Source of the DNA: Streptomyces vilmorinianum
GTDB taxonomy: Bacteria > Actinomycetota > Actinomycetes > Streptomycetales > Streptomycetaceae
Assembly (NCBI RefSeq): GCF_005517195.1
Contig: NZ_CP040244.1
Coordinates: forward strand, 1,010,001 to 1,074,000
DNA length: 64,000 nt
Direction: 5' to 3'
Below are positions 40,101-48,163 of this stretch, in pieces. Both the position numbers and the translations under genes were made by a program. Position 1 is the stretch's first letter. The number at the start of each line of letters is the position of its first letter. Under the pieces are notes generated by a model that worked only from the letters and a program-made list of their open reading frames with translations, ran no database searches and was not told the DNA's origin.

Positions 40101-40914
40101 GGTGCGTTCCATGAGCGGAACCGTCGCCCTGGAGACCGTCCGTCTCCTGCCACGCGCCGCGCCCGTGCGCGTGGCCGTACGTCCTGCTCTCGTCGCCGGA
40201 ACCGGAACCGGAGCCGGAGCCGGAGCCGGAGGCTGCGGGGACGGGGGCGGGAGCGCCCGACGCCCCCGGGCCGACCCGCAGATGGCCCTCGCCGTCCGGG
40301 GCCGTCGGCAGGGAGTCCTTGTCGCAGCCGCCCGGTCCCGCCAGGCGGAGGGCGGACTCGCCCAGGCGCAGCAGCGCTCCGGGCAGCAGGCGGACCGGGC
40401 GGGCGCCGACCGCCACGCCGTCCAGCGTCGTGCCGTTCGTGGAACCGAGGTCCGCGACCGTGACCCGCCCGTCGTCCCCGACGGTCACCGTGCAGTGCAC
40501 CCGGGAGACGTCCGGGTCGTCGAGCGGGACGTCCGCGTCCAGGGACCGCCCCACACGGATCGCCCCGCCGTGCAGCAGATGCACCCCGCCCGCGTCGGGC
40601 CCCGCGACCACGTGGAGCAGGGCCGAGGCGTCCTCGCCGGGCCGGTCGTCCTCGCCGGGGACCTGGAGTGTGAGCACCGCTCCGTCGACGAGCGGGGGCT
40701 CGCCGAGCGCGCAGCGCTGGGAGTCGAGCCGCTCACGGCCCGCGTAGAGCACGGGCGCCCCCGAGGTGGGGGTGTCGGGGCCGGAGACGGCCGCGGCCAG
40801 ACCGGAGGCCACGGCGGCCAGCGCCGTCCCCGCCGGAGCGGTGACAAGCACGTCGCAGGCGCGCCCGGCGCCATGGCCGGCGTGCGGCGCGAGGACGGTC
40901 AGCCGGATCTGCAT
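37108..40914 (-). CDS. FHA domain / FtsK-SpoIIIE-like ATPase with internal 16-residue repeats
   Basis: A 1268-residue protein. A ubiquitin-like N-terminal segment (1-80) precedes an FHA domain at about 95-190 (IRVGRS, SRVH, STNGT), which binds phospho-threonine. A long acidic/Gly/Ser linker follows, then a degenerate FtsK/EccC-like ATPase region (GLAGPGNRLAGLARSVV). A second ATPase domain has Walker A-like GPAGSGRT (Lys replaced by Arg734) and Walker B VVLVDD at 1101-1102. Between these two motifs, residues 859-1054 form a 12-unit 16-residue repeat. It resembles EccC/EssC-type ATPases of secretion systems but has no secretion genes beside it. It is divergent from pkaA, so its FHA domain may read PkaA phosphorylation. 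Confidence 0.82.
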   Translation of the reverse strand: MQIRLTVLAPHAGHGAGRACDVLVTAPAGTALAAVASGLAAAVSGPDTPTSGAPVLYAGRERLDSQRCALGEPPLVDGAVLTLQVPGEDDRPGEDASALLHVVAGPDAGGVHLLHGGAIRVGRSLDADVPLDDPDVSRVHCTVTVGDDGRVTVADLGSTNGTTLDGVAVGARPVRLLPGALLRLGESALRLAGPGGCDKDSLPTAPDGEGHLRVGPGASGAPAPVPAASGSGSGSGSGSGDESRTYGHAHGRGAWQETDGLQGDGSAHGTHHMRIPPDPAHGGSPAHARAEEPLDGEGEAHSRTRQTARQAPPARGKRGIGAWARRLTGAREDLPVPGSETGVGAGAGPGAASGTDRAAGRPPVAETWPDPAAVLLTALGPGPRLWERGPDHPESLVVRLGTTDRAELSGVPVTVGLREAGSLGLAGPGNRLAGLARSVVAQLAALHSPSDLEIVLISADRNRPLEERRRAWGWLGWLPHLRPAHGQDCRLLLAYDRDQAHARTAELTRRLDDGPLGPGWPSADRATVAEAAARYEGPATVVIVDGDPGSAALRETTARLAGAGAAAGIHLLCLAEAPAASPVSPVAATYESACAASLAFRECGAVALLSGDVATALRLLRTAGGRAAGHGTIGVVDAVSVAWAERFGRAVAPLRTDAPAATHGRTAATALPRSARLLDELGLARATPASLMARWAAAGGGTAVLGAGPRGPVSVDLTEEGPHLLIEGPAGSGRTELLRSIAASLAAGGRPDRLGLLLVDGAGGERGEGLAACTELPHVTEHLVASDPVRMRAFAQALGAELKRRAEILGDGHFADGRAAGRLIGQRPPSAAETVPPGARTTARVPDARSAPADTPLTDRPSGRTLRTGEGTVGDRPGTRDPRAGADDLTYRPSARTPRTGDGDLTDRPSSRTARTGADDLQGHASGRTVRTGAEDLTYRPSARTPRTGDGDLTDRPSSRTARTGADDLQGHASGRTSRTGAEDLTSRPSGRTARTGADDLTYRPSARTPRTGDGDLTDRPSSRTPRTGADDLQGHASGRTVRIGDGPGAEDLGDRPSGRVPRPGGEVDPYAGATLRMRAEAVGGGDDEAAALPRLVVLVDDYDALVAPALGSPGRPAAGSVVRALEAVARVGERLGVHLVATSARPDRTADTELAHGARLRVVLDAPPVAAGPDEPAPGRGRLGHPDGRVTPFQAGRVTGRIPRTATLRPTVVPLEWERMGDPPTRRPVRELGNGPTDLALLASALDRAARSVDATPVPPLTPATHA
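37753..38340 (-). repeat. Tandem 48-bp (16-residue) repeat, 12 units
   Basis: On the minus strand the units are D-R-P-S-x-R-T-x-R-T-G-x-x-D-L-x variants (for example YRPSARTPRTGDGDLT, DRPSSRTARTGADDLQ, GHASGRTVRTGAEDLT). The last unit carries 4 extra residues. A three-unit superrepeat (YRPSA-DRPSS-GHASG, 144 bp) is nearly identical in three places. The block GAGGTCGCCGTCGCCGG recurs near 37864, 38056 and 38200, offsets of 192 and 144 bases. Copy number is prone to change. Confidence 0.95.
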
Positions 40915-41348
40915 CGCCGTCAGCGGTCCCTTCTGCGCGTGATGCCCGGCAGGGGAACCGCCCTGTCTCTCCCCCCACCCGGCACGGACGCGTCGTCCGG
41001 TACAGGTCGGCACGGCGCGGGGGCTCCCGACCCCTCGACACGACGTGCTGTAGGCATCCTCGCACCTGCCACTGACAACCCGCCCGCGGGTCGGCCTCAA
41101 GTGATCTTGAATGGTCGGCTGTGGACGTAAAAGTGCCTGGTTGGGTACGTCTTACGACGTCCGTGGCAACCACCGGTACGACAGACGCGTCTTGTTTTCG
41201 GACAAGTCCTGCGCCGGAAATCAGCCGTCTCGTGACGACCGATGACCCGTTCGGCGGCACTAAAGTGGGTCGGACACCCGGACGGGGTCACAACACACCA
41301 CAGGAACTCCGGGAATCCCAGGACCACGATCAGCAGGGAGCGCGTGAC
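40915..41348. other. Divergent promoter region between FHA/FtsK gene and pkaA
   Basis: A 434-base gap serving two divergent genes. I see no gene in it. A perfect inverted repeat ACGTC-TTAC-GACGT lies at 41147-41160, and a GGAC-AA-GTCC palindrome lies near 41202-41212. Either could be an operator. An AT-richer patch near 41100-41135 may hold the minus-strand promoter. Confidence 0.6.
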
Positions 41349-43031
41349 GTGCGGCCAATCGGCAGCAAGTACCTGCTCGAGGAGCCGCTCGGCCGCGGCG
41401 CCACGGGCACCGTCTGGCGAGCCCGCCAGCGGGAGGCGGCGGGCGCCGAGGCGGCCGTGCCGGGCCAGCCCGGAGAGACCGTCGCGATCAAGGTCCTGAA
41501 GGAGGAGCTGGCCAACGACGCGGACATCGTGATGCGCTTCCTGCGCGAACGGTCCGTGCTGCTCCGGCTCACCCACCCCAACATCGTGCGCACCCGCGAC
41601 CTGGTCGTCGAGGGCGATGTCCTCGCCCTCGTCATGGACCTGGTCGAGGGCCCGGACCTGCACCGGTACATCCGCGAGAGCGGCCCGCTCACCCCGGTCG
41701 CCGCCGCGCTCCTCACCGCGCAGATCGCCGACGCGCTCGCCGCCAGCCACGCCGACGGCGTCGTCCACCGCGACCTCAAGCCGGCCAACGTCCTGCTCGC
41801 CGAGCAGGGCGGCCAGATGCACCCGATGCTCACGGACTTCGGCATCGCGCGCCTCGCCGACTCCCCGGGTCTGACCCGGACGCACGAGTTCGTCGGCACG
41901 CCCGCCTACGTCGCGCCGGAGTCAGCCGAGGGCCGCCCGCAGACCTCCGCCGTCGACATCTACGGCGCGGGCATCCTGCTCTACGAGCTGGTCACCGGCC
42001 GGCCCCCGTTCGCCGGCGGTACGGCCCTGGAGGTCCTGCACCGCCACCTCAGCGAGGAGCCGCGCCGCCCCTCGACCGTGCCCGGCCCGCTGTGGACGGT
42101 CATAGAGCGCTGCCTCAGCAAGAACCCCGACCAGCGGCCCAGCGCCGAGAACCTGGCCCGCGGGCTGCGCGCGGTGGCCGCCGGCATCGGCGTGCACGCC
42201 ACGCCCGCGCAGATCGAGGCGGCCGACGGCGTCGGCGCGCTGCTCGCCCCCGACCCGGCGCCCGCGCCGGTCCCCGGGACCCCCGGCGTGGATCCGGCCG
42301 GCGCGACCCAGGTGCTGCCCAGCGGCGCCGGCGCCCAGTACGACCCCGCCGCCGCGACCAGCGTCATGCCGACCAGCGGCCCGGCCGGCGCCGCCGACCC
42401 GACCGCGGTCATGCCCCCCGTACCACCGCGCCCGGACGGTCCGCCGCAGTCCCAGCCCGAGGAACCGCACCCCTGGCAGAGCCAGCTGGCCGCGGCCCGC
42501 GACCGCAACGAGCAGACGCAGGTGCAGTACCTGGACCCGAGCCAGGACCCCCTGCGCCGGCGCCCGCAGCGCCAGCAGCCGCCCCAGGGGCAGCCCCAGC
42601 CGTACCAGCAGCAGCCGCAGCAGCCGCAGCAGTACCAGCAGCCCCAGCGGCCGCCGCAGCGGCAGCAGTACGCGCCCCAGCAGCCCCCGCCGCCTCAGCA
42701 GCAGTACGCCCCGCAGCAACAGCAGTACGCGCCCCCGCAGCCGCCGCCCCAGGCGCCCGCCCCGCGCGAGCCGCGGCCGCCGCGCCAGCGCAGCGCCAAC
42801 CCGATGCGGATCCCGGGTCTGGGCTGCCTGAAGGGCTGTCTGTTCACGATCGTGCTGTTCGTGATCGCCGGCTGGCTCATCTGGGAGCTGACCCCGCTGC
42901 AGAGCTGGATCGCCGAGGGCAAGAGCTACTGGGAGGCCATCGGCGACATGATCTCGTCCGTCTCCGGCTGGATCTCCGAACTCGGCAGCGCGACGGAGAG
43001 TGGTACGACTACCGGCGGTACAGGGCAGTAA
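41349..43031 (+). CDS. pkaA: Ser/Thr protein kinase PkaA-like, with Gln/Pro-rich tail and C-terminal membrane segment
   Basis: A 560-residue Hanks-type kinase. The ATP loop is GRGATGTVW, the catalytic Lys is K48 (VAIKVL), the catalytic loop is HRDLKPANV (Asp142) and DFG is at 163-165. The kinase domain ends near 275. A Pro/Ala-rich and then Gln/Pro-rich low-complexity region (about 385-490, long QQPQQ-type runs) follows. A basic-Pro patch precedes one membrane segment around 505-525 (GCLFTIVLFVIAGWLIWEL) and a short external tail. Order, length and following 417-residue kinase match the S. coelicolor pkaA-pkaB pair. The GTG at 41349 has GGGAG 8 bases upstream. Confidence 0.85.
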   Translation: MRPIGSKYLLEEPLGRGATGTVWRARQREAAGAEAAVPGQPGETVAIKVLKEELANDADIVMRFLRERSVLLRLTHPNIVRTRDLVVEGDVLALVMDLVEGPDLHRYIRESGPLTPVAAALLTAQIADALAASHADGVVHRDLKPANVLLAEQGGQMHPMLTDFGIARLADSPGLTRTHEFVGTPAYVAPESAEGRPQTSAVDIYGAGILLYELVTGRPPFAGGTALEVLHRHLSEEPRRPSTVPGPLWTVIERCLSKNPDQRPSAENLARGLRAVAAGIGVHATPAQIEAADGVGALLAPDPAPAPVPGTPGVDPAGATQVLPSGAGAQYDPAAATSVMPTSGPAGAADPTAVMPPVPPRPDGPPQSQPEEPHPWQSQLAAARDRNEQTQVQYLDPSQDPLRRRPQRQQPPQGQPQPYQQQPQQPQQYQQPQRPPQRQQYAPQQPPPPQQQYAPQQQQYAPPQPPPQAPAPREPRPPRQRSANPMRIPGLGCLKGCLFTIVLFVIAGWLIWELTPLQSWIAEGKSYWEAIGDMISSVSGWISELGSATESGTTTGGTGQ

Positions 43032-43036
43032 GAGAC

Positions 43037-43087
43037 GGCAGTACTGCCGATTTATCGACTTCCGAGGGGTGTTTTCCCCTCGGAAGT
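43037..43087. terminator. Palindrome and hairpin between pkaA and pkaB
   Basis: GGCAGTACTGCC (43037-43048) is a perfect 12-bp palindrome. It is followed by the stem ACTTCCGAGGGG-TGTTTT-CCCCTCGGAAGT (43058-43087), 12 bp with a 6-base loop. No T-tract follows. It may attenuate transcription or stabilise the pkaA message end. Confidence 0.65.
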
Positions 43088-43148
43088 GACGACCGGCGGC
43101 TGCGGACGCGTAACTTTGACGCGACCGCCAGCCGCTGAGGGAGCAGTC

Positions 43149-44402
43149 TTGGCACGGAATATCGGCAGCCGCTACACGGCCCACCAGATCCTCGGCCGGG
43201 GCAGCGCCGGCACGGTGTGGCTCGGCGAGGGCCCCGAGGGCCCCGTCGCGATCAAGCTGCTGCGCGAGGACCTGGCCTCGGACCAGGAGCTCGTCGGACG
43301 CTTCGTCCAGGAGCGCACGGCCCTGCTCGGTCTCGACCACCCCCACGTCGTCGCCGTCCGCGACCTCGTCGTCGACGGCAACGACCTCGCGCTCGTCATG
43401 GACCTGGTCCGCGGCACCGATCTGCGCACCCGCCTCGACCGCGAGCGCAGGCTCGCCCCCGAGGCGGCCGTCGCGATCATCGCCGACGTCGCCGACGGTC
43501 TCGCCGCGGCGCACGCGGCCGGGGTCGTCCACCGGGACGTCAAGCCGGAGAACATCCTGCTCGACATGGAGGGCCCGCTCGGCCCCGGCGGCGCCCACCC
43601 GGCGCTCCTCACCGACTTCGGGGTCGCCAAGCTCATCGACACCCCGGGCCGCACCAAGGCGACCCGCATCATCGGGACCCCCGACTATCTGGCCCCGGAG
43701 ATCGTCGAGGGCCTGCCCCCGCGCGCGTCCGTCGACATCTACGCCCTCGCGACCGTCCTGTACGAGCTCCTGGCCGGCTTCACGCCCTTCGGCGGCGGTC
43801 ACCCGGGCGCCGTGCTGCGCCGCCACGTCACCGAGACGGTCGTCCCGCTGCCGGGCATCCCCGAGGAGCTGTGGCAGCTGATCGTCCAGTGCCTGGCCAA
43901 GGCCCCCGCCTCTCGGCTGCGCGCCTCGGAGCTCGCCAGCCGCCTGCGCGAGTGCCTGCCCCTGCTGGCCGGGATGCCCCCGCTGGACGTGGACGAGCCG
44001 GACGACGCGGAACAGCAGACGGAGGCGTACGAGGAGGAGCCGTACTCGACCCGCTCCGGATCCGGTGCGGGCTCCGCCGAGGGCGCGCCGCGCCGGGCCG
44101 CCGTCCCCCTGGTCCCGGGCGCCTCGCCCGACTCCAACCGGGACACCCACACCTCCATGCGCGTCCCCGCCCCCGACGAGCTCGCCGGCGGCCCCCTGGG
44201 CACCGCCCGCGCCCCGCGCCCGGCCGGCGCCCGGCGGCCCGGCTCGGCCCGCCACAAGGCGGAGGCGGTCCGCAAGCGCCGCATCACGCTCTCGATCGCG
44301 GCGGTCGTCGTCGCGGGCGCGCTGGGGGTGGGCGGCTATCTGGCGGCCGCCGACGACACCGACGCACCGGCCCAGGACTCGAAGACGTCCACCGAGCCCT
44401 AG
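43149..44402 (+). CDS. pkaB: Ser/Thr protein kinase PkaB-like
   Basis: A 417-residue Hanks-type kinase; 417 residues is the length I recall for S. coelicolor PkaB. The ATP loop is GRGSAGTVW, with Lys36 (VAIKLL), catalytic loop HRDVKPEN (Asp130) and DFG at 156-158. After the kinase domain (to ~275) there is a low-complexity linker and a single membrane segment near 380-400 (ITLSIAAVVVAGALGVGGYLAA), then a short acidic tail outside. The start is a TTG at 43149 with GAGGGAG about 6 bases upstream. A hairpin begins in its stop codon. Confidence 0.87.
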   Translation: MARNIGSRYTAHQILGRGSAGTVWLGEGPEGPVAIKLLREDLASDQELVGRFVQERTALLGLDHPHVVAVRDLVVDGNDLALVMDLVRGTDLRTRLDRERRLAPEAAVAIIADVADGLAAAHAAGVVHRDVKPENILLDMEGPLGPGGAHPALLTDFGVAKLIDTPGRTKATRIIGTPDYLAPEIVEGLPPRASVDIYALATVLYELLAGFTPFGGGHPGAVLRRHVTETVVPLPGIPEELWQLIVQCLAKAPASRLRASELASRLRECLPLLAGMPPLDVDEPDDAEQQTEAYEEEPYSTRSGSGAGSAEGAPRRAAVPLVPGASPDSNRDTHTSMRVPAPDELAGGPLGTARAPRPAGARRPGSARHKAEAVRKRRITLSIAAVVVAGALGVGGYLAAADDTDAPAQDSKTSTEP

Positions 44403-44449
44403 GGGGTGTCTTGTGGATCTTGCCGGACCTGATCCACAAGACACCCCCT
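44401..44449. terminator. 19-bp perfect hairpin after pkaB
   Basis: AGGGGGTGTCTTGTGGATC (44401-44419), loop TTGCCGGACCT, then the perfect complement at 44431-44449. The left arm starts within the pkaB stop codon. It has no T-tract. The core resembles a palindrome I believe recurs in many Streptomyces intergenic regions; it likely terminates pkaB before prfB. Confidence 0.8.
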
Positions 44450-44495
44450 GGGGCTGGAGGACCGGGGATTCTCGGCGAGCCGTTACGCTGGACGC

Positions 44496-45602
44496 GTGGC
44501 AGTCGTCGATGTATCCGAAGAGCTGAAGTCCCTCTCCTCGACCATGGGGTCGATCGAGGCCGTCCTGGACCTCGAAAAGCTGAGGGCCGACATCGCCGTG
44601 CTCGAAGAGCAGGCCGCGGCCCCGTCCCTCTGGGACGACCCGGAGGCGGCGCAGAAGATCACCAGCAAGCTTTCGCACCTCCAGGCCGAGGTCCGCAAGG
44701 CCGAGGCCCTGCGGAGCCGGATCGACGACCTCGGGGTGCTCTTCGAGCTCGCCGAGGAGATGGACGACCCGGACACCCGTGCCGAGGCGGAGACGGAGCT
44801 CACCTCCGTCCGCAAGGCGCTGGACGAGATGGAAGTCCGTACGCTCCTCTCCGGCGAGTACGACGAGCGCGAGGCGCTGGTCAACATCCGCGCCGAGGCG
44901 GGCGGCGTCGACGCCGCCGACTTCGCCGAGCAGCTCCAGCGCATGTACCTGCGCTGGGCCGAGCGGCACGGCTACGGCACCGAGGTCTACGAGACCTCGT
45001 ACGCGGAAGAGGCCGGCATCAAGTCGACCACCTTCGTGGTCAAGGCCCCGTACGCCTACGGCACGCTCTCGGTCGAGCAGGGCACGCACCGCCTGGTCCG
45101 TATCTCCCCGTTCGACAACCAGGGCCGCCGCCAGACGTCGTTCGCGGGCGTCGAGATCCTCCCGGTCGTCGAGTCCTCCGACCACGTCGAGATCGACGAG
45201 TCCGAGCTGCGCGTGGACGTCTACCGCGCGTCGGGCCCGGGCGGACAGGGCGTCAACACGACCGACTCGGCGGTGCGCATCACGCACATCCCGACCGGCA
45301 TCGTGGTCTCCTGCCAGAACGAGCGCTCCCAGATCCAGAACAAGGCGAGCGCCATGAACGTCCTCCAGGCGAAGCTGCTCGAGCGTCAGCGTCAGGAGGA
45401 GCGCGCCAAGATGGACGCCCTCAAGGGCGACGGCGGCAGCTCCTGGGGCAACCAGATGCGCTCGTACGTCCTGCACCCGTACCAGATGGTCAAGGACCTG
45501 CGTACGGAGTTCGAGGTCGGCAACCCGCAGGCCGTCCTGGACGGCGAGATCGACGGCTTCCTCGAGGCGGGCATCCGCTGGCGCAAGCAGCAGGAGAAGT
45601 AA
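44496..45602 (+). CDS. prfB: Peptide chain release factor 2
   Basis: A 368-residue RF2, which terminates translation at UGA and UAA. It has the GGQ motif in [16 protein letters not shown] and the SPF anticodon-like motif in [14 protein letters not shown]. The programmed +1 frameshift of many bacterial prfB genes is absent; the frame is continuous, as usual in actinobacteria. The GTG at 44496 starts [13 protein letters not shown]. It is transcribed after the pkaB hairpin, with no gene between, and followed by a strong terminator. Confidence 0.98.
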   Translation: MAVVDVSEELKSLSSTMGSIEAVLDLEKLRADIAVLEEQAAAPSLWDDPEAAQKITSKLSHLQAEVRKAEALRSRIDDLGVLFELAEEMDDPDTRAEAETELTSVRKALDEMEVRTLLSGEYDEREALVNIRAEAGGVDAADFAEQLQRMYLRWAERHGYGTEVYETSYAEEAGIKSTTFVVKAPYAYGTLSVEQGTHRLVRISPFDNQGRRQTSFAGVEILPVVESSDHVEIDESELRVDVYRASGPGGQGVNTTDSAVRITHIPTGIVVSCQNERSQIQNKASAMNVLQAKLLERQRQEERAKMDALKGDGGSSWGNQMRSYVLHPYQMVKDLRTEFEVGNPQAVLDGEIDGFLEAGIRWRKQQEK

Positions 45603-45620
45603 CGGTATTGAGGTCTGCGA

Positions 45621-45664
45621 CGCCGGGCCCCTCGCACCGACGGTGCGAGGGGCCCGGCGTTTTC
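45621..45664 (+). terminator. Strong intrinsic terminator after prfB
   Basis: CGCCGGGCCCCTCGCACCG (45621-45639), one base A, then the perfect complement (45641-45659), then TTTTCG. An almost perfect 19-bp GC stem with a T run, 19 bases after the prfB stop. Confidence 0.95.
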
Positions 45665-45987
45665 GTCGTATGTCGATTCGCGGGCGCAAGCGGAATCGGG
45701 GTTGGCGGGCCGCTTTGTCGACAAGGGAACTGGCTTGGGGGAGGCGGTAGTTCCACGTTTACGTCACAGTTGCATCCCCGCATGACGGTCAACTGGTGAT
45801 CTTTCCGGCATCGCACGCGCAACGACCTTGACGCGTATGCGGAAACTCGGAAGGGTGGCATGCGGCATGCGTATCTCTGGGGCGCGTGTGAACGGGGGCA
45901 GGTCCATCTCACGCGACCGCACCCGGTGTTGCCGAGGCCCCGGGCGCTGCTCCAATGACGAGATGAGCTACTGGGGGTAGCAGCCAG
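45665..45987. other. Regulatory region upstream of the TTDGG-repeat surface protein
   Basis: A 323-base gap after the prfB terminator. No gene is seen. It contains several inverted or direct repeats that could be regulator sites: GGAACT at 45726-45731 with AGTTCC at 45749-45754, CAGTTG at 45767-45772 with CAACTG at 45790-45795, and a tandem GGCATGC-GGCATGC at 45857-45870. A TTGACG hexamer at 45828-45833 could be a -35 element, but no clear -10 follows. Confidence 0.5.
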
Positions 45988-46911
45988 ATGACCAAGAAGA
46001 CGCGGGTCCGCGTAGCGCGCATAGCGGCCGGCGCGGTGATCGCCGCCGGTGCGTCGCTCACCGCGGCGGGTGCCGCCCAGGCCGTGGGCGTGTCCTTCGG
46101 GGCTGAAGTGAACGACGGCACCATTGAGGTCGAGGCCGGAGTCAACAGCGGTGGCGACGACGGTGGCACCGTCATCGGCGGCATCGACGGCGGCCAGGAC
46201 GGCGGCACGACCGACGGTGGTACGACGGACGGCGGGACCACCGACGGTGGTACGACGGACGGTGGCACGACCGACGGCGGGACCACGGACGGCGGGACCA
46301 CCGATGGTGGCACCACGGACGGTGGCACGACCGACGGCGGGACCACCGACGGTGGCACGACCGACGGCGGGACCACGGACGGCGGGACCACCGATGGTGG
46401 CACCACGGACGGCGGTACGACCGACGGCGGGACCACCGACGGTGGCACGACCGATGGTGGTACGACGGACGGCGGGACCACCGATGGTGGTACGACGGAC
46501 GGTGGCACCACCGACGGCGGTAACGGCAACAACGGCGGTAACGGCAACAACGGTGGCACCGGCAACAACGGTGGCACGACCACCAACGGTGGCAACAACG
46601 GTGGTTCCTCGACCAACGGTGGCTCCACCACCACGGGCGGCGGCTCCACCACCACCGGTGGTTCCTCCACCGACGGTGGCACCGGCGACTGCACCGTCGA
46701 CGTGAACGGCGCCGAGTGTGTGGGCAACGACCCCGGCACCAACAACGCCGGCTCGCAGCCCGTCGAGCAGGGCAAGGCCAAGGAAGAGCTCGCCGAGACC
46801 GGTGCGATGGAGACGTCGTTCCTGCTCATCGGTGCCGCCACGATGATCGCCGGTGGTATTGGCTTCCGGATGCTGCCGCGTCTGGTCGGCGGTGGCCGCG
46901 CGGCCGTCTGA
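45988..46911 (+). CDS. Cell-wall-anchored TTDGG-repeat protein with LAETG sorting motif
   Basis: A 307-residue secreted protein. It has a signal peptide ([30 protein letters not shown], cleavage near 31-33), a short mature lead, and 21 perfect TTDGG units (residues 74-178). A Gly/Asn/Thr/Ser-rich stretch ([13 protein letters not shown]) and a two-Cys segment ([13 protein letters not shown]) follow. The sorting signal is LAETG at 268-272, then a hydrophobic segment ([17 protein letters not shown]) and a short tail with Arg. LAxTG is recognised by class E sortases in Streptomyces. A cell-surface fibre or adhesin role is plausible but unproven. No sortase gene adjoins it. Confidence 0.82.
   Translation: MTKKTRVRVARIAAGAVIAAGASLTAAGAAQAVGVSFGAEVNDGTIEVEAGVNSGGDDGGTVIGGIDGGQDGGTTDGGTTDGGTTDGGTTDGGTTDGGTTDGGTTDGGTTDGGTTDGGTTDGGTTDGGTTDGGTTDGGTTDGGTTDGGTTDGGTTDGGTTDGGTTDGGTTDGGTTDGGNGNNGGNGNNGGTGNNGGTTTNGGNNGGSSTNGGSTTTGGGSTTTGGSSTDGGTGDCTVDVNGAECVGNDPGTNNAGSQPVEQGKAKEELAETGAMETSFLLIGAATMIAGGIGFRMLPRLVGGGRAAV
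46207..46521 (+). repeat. 15-bp tandem repeat, 21 units
   Basis: Twenty-one in-frame copies of a 15-base unit of the form ACSACSGAYGGYGGY encode TTDGG. Synonymous bases vary (ACG/ACC, GGT/GGC/GGG), but no unit departs from the five-residue pattern. It behaves as a variable-number repeat that should differ in copy number between strains. Confidence 0.97.
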
Positions 46912-46971
46912 GGCGCGTAACCGCGGCATCGCGTAAGGCGCATCACGCGCATCACGCGCACCACGCATAAG

Positions 46972-47007
46972 GAGAGGGCCGGGGGAGCACCCCCCGGCCC
47001 TCTCTCC
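46972..47007. terminator. Terminator between the surface protein and small zinc-ribbon gene
   Basis: GAGAGGGCCGGGGG and CCCCCGGCCCTCTCTCC form a ~14-bp stem across a short AGCAC loop, between converging genes. A short ACGCGCATC-type tandem repeat lies just before it (46937-46967). Confidence 0.8.
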
Positions 47008-47029
47008 TGTCCGGCTCGTATACGTACCG

Positions 47030-47215
47030 CTACGCGGCCTGCAGCGCCGCGAGCAGCGCCAGCGCCGCCACCAGGGCGACCACCAGGGCCAGCAGCATCG
47101 TCGGGGTCAGGCCCGTGGACGGGTCCAGACGTTCCCGGTTCGCGCGGCAGACGGGGCAGCGGCCCTCTGCGACAGGGGCCGCGCAGTTGGCGCACACCAG
47201 TCGGTCATAGGTCAT
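47030..47215 (-). CDS. Small zinc-ribbon membrane protein (61 residues)
   Basis: A 61-residue protein from the ATG at 47215, preceded by the excellent site GGGAGGAGGAG about 6 bases upstream. The first half holds a CxxC-x(n)-CxxC zinc-ribbon ([17 protein letters not shown]). A single hydrophobic segment at about 38-59 ([19 protein letters not shown]) anchors it in the membrane. Longer frames starting upstream lack a site. It is divergent from ftsE. The function is unknown; small zinc-ribbon membrane proteins of this type are easily missed by annotators. Confidence 0.75.
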   Translation of the reverse strand: MTYDRLVCANCAAPVAEGRCPVCRANRERLDPSTGLTPTMLLALVVALVAALALLAALQAA

Positions 47216-47452
47216 GCGCTCTCCTCCTCCCGCACAGGGGGTCCACACCAAGGACAACGCTCGGCGACACCCGGGCGTTCCCCCTACCACTGTGCCAGCT
47301 CCCGCGCGTTTCGGCGCGCCCCGTCGGATTACACCCGTTCCGCCCGGAAGGACGAAAAGGATAAAGCACGCAAGCGCGGACCGCGACTGCGCGGTCGCTC
47401 CGAGGTCGCGTAAGGTCGCGCACACCTACTCCCGGCCGACCGTGGTGCATCC

Positions 47453-48142
47453 GTGATCCGATTCGACAACGTCTCCAAGTCCTATCCGAAGCAGAACCGC
47501 CCCGCGCTCCGGGATGTGTCCCTGGAGATCGAGAAGGGGGAGTTCGTCTTCCTCGTCGGTTCCTCCGGCTCCGGAAAGTCGACCTTCCTCCGGCTGATCC
47601 TGCGCGAGGAGCGCTGCAGCCAAGGCCAGGTGCACGTCCTCGGCAAGGACCTCGCCCGGCTGTCCAACTGGAAGGTCCCCCACATGCGGCGCCAGCTCGG
47701 CACCGTCTTCCAGGACTTCCGCCTCCTGCCCAACAAGACCGTCGCCGAGAACGTGGCCTTCGCCCAGGAGGTCATCGGCAAGCCGCGCGGCGAGATCCGC
47801 AAGGCCGTTCCGCAGGTCCTCGACCTCGTCGGCCTCGGCGGCAAGGAGGACCGCATGCCGGGCGAGCTCTCCGGTGGTGAGCAGCAGCGCGTCGCCATCG
47901 CCCGGGCCTTCGTCAACCGGCCCATGCTGCTGATCGCCGACGAGCCCACCGGCAACCTCGACCCGCAGACCTCCGTCGGCATCATGAAGCTGCTCGACCG
48001 CATCAACAGGACAGGGACCACCGTCGTCATGGCGACCCACGACCAGAACATCGTCGACCAGATGCGCAAGCGCGTCATCGAGCTCGAAAAGGGCCGCCTC
48101 GTCCGCGACCAGGCGCGCGGCGTCTACGGATACCAGCACTGA
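47453..48142 (+). CDS. ftsE: FtsE, cell division ABC-type ATPase
   Basis: A 229-residue ATPase that partners FtsX to activate peptidoglycan hydrolases during division or sporulation. Walker A is [11 protein letters not shown], the signature is [12 protein letters not shown], Walker B is [12 protein letters not shown] and the switch is VVMATHD. The start is a GTG at 47453 with no clear ribosome site, so translation may be leaderless. FtsX follows after 21 bases. Confidence 0.97.
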   Translation: MIRFDNVSKSYPKQNRPALRDVSLEIEKGEFVFLVGSSGSGKSTFLRLILREERCSQGQVHVLGKDLARLSNWKVPHMRRQLGTVFQDFRLLPNKTVAENVAFAQEVIGKPRGEIRKAVPQVLDLVGLGGKEDRMPGELSGGEQQRVAIARAFVNRPMLLIADEPTGNLDPQTSVGIMKLLDRINRTGTTVVMATHDQNIVDQMRKRVIELEKGRLVRDQARGVYGYQH

Positions 48143-48163
48143 GCAGGTAGGGGATAGAACACC

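Noticed and set aside
37108..41130. Long plus-strand frames opposite the FHA/FtsK gene
   Set aside because: They are antisense shadows of a high-GC gene and the repeat array; no domain is recognisable.
45828..45856. TTGACG as -35 of a sigma-70 promoter for the TTDGG protein
   Set aside because: No acceptable -10 hexamer lies 16-18 bases downstream.
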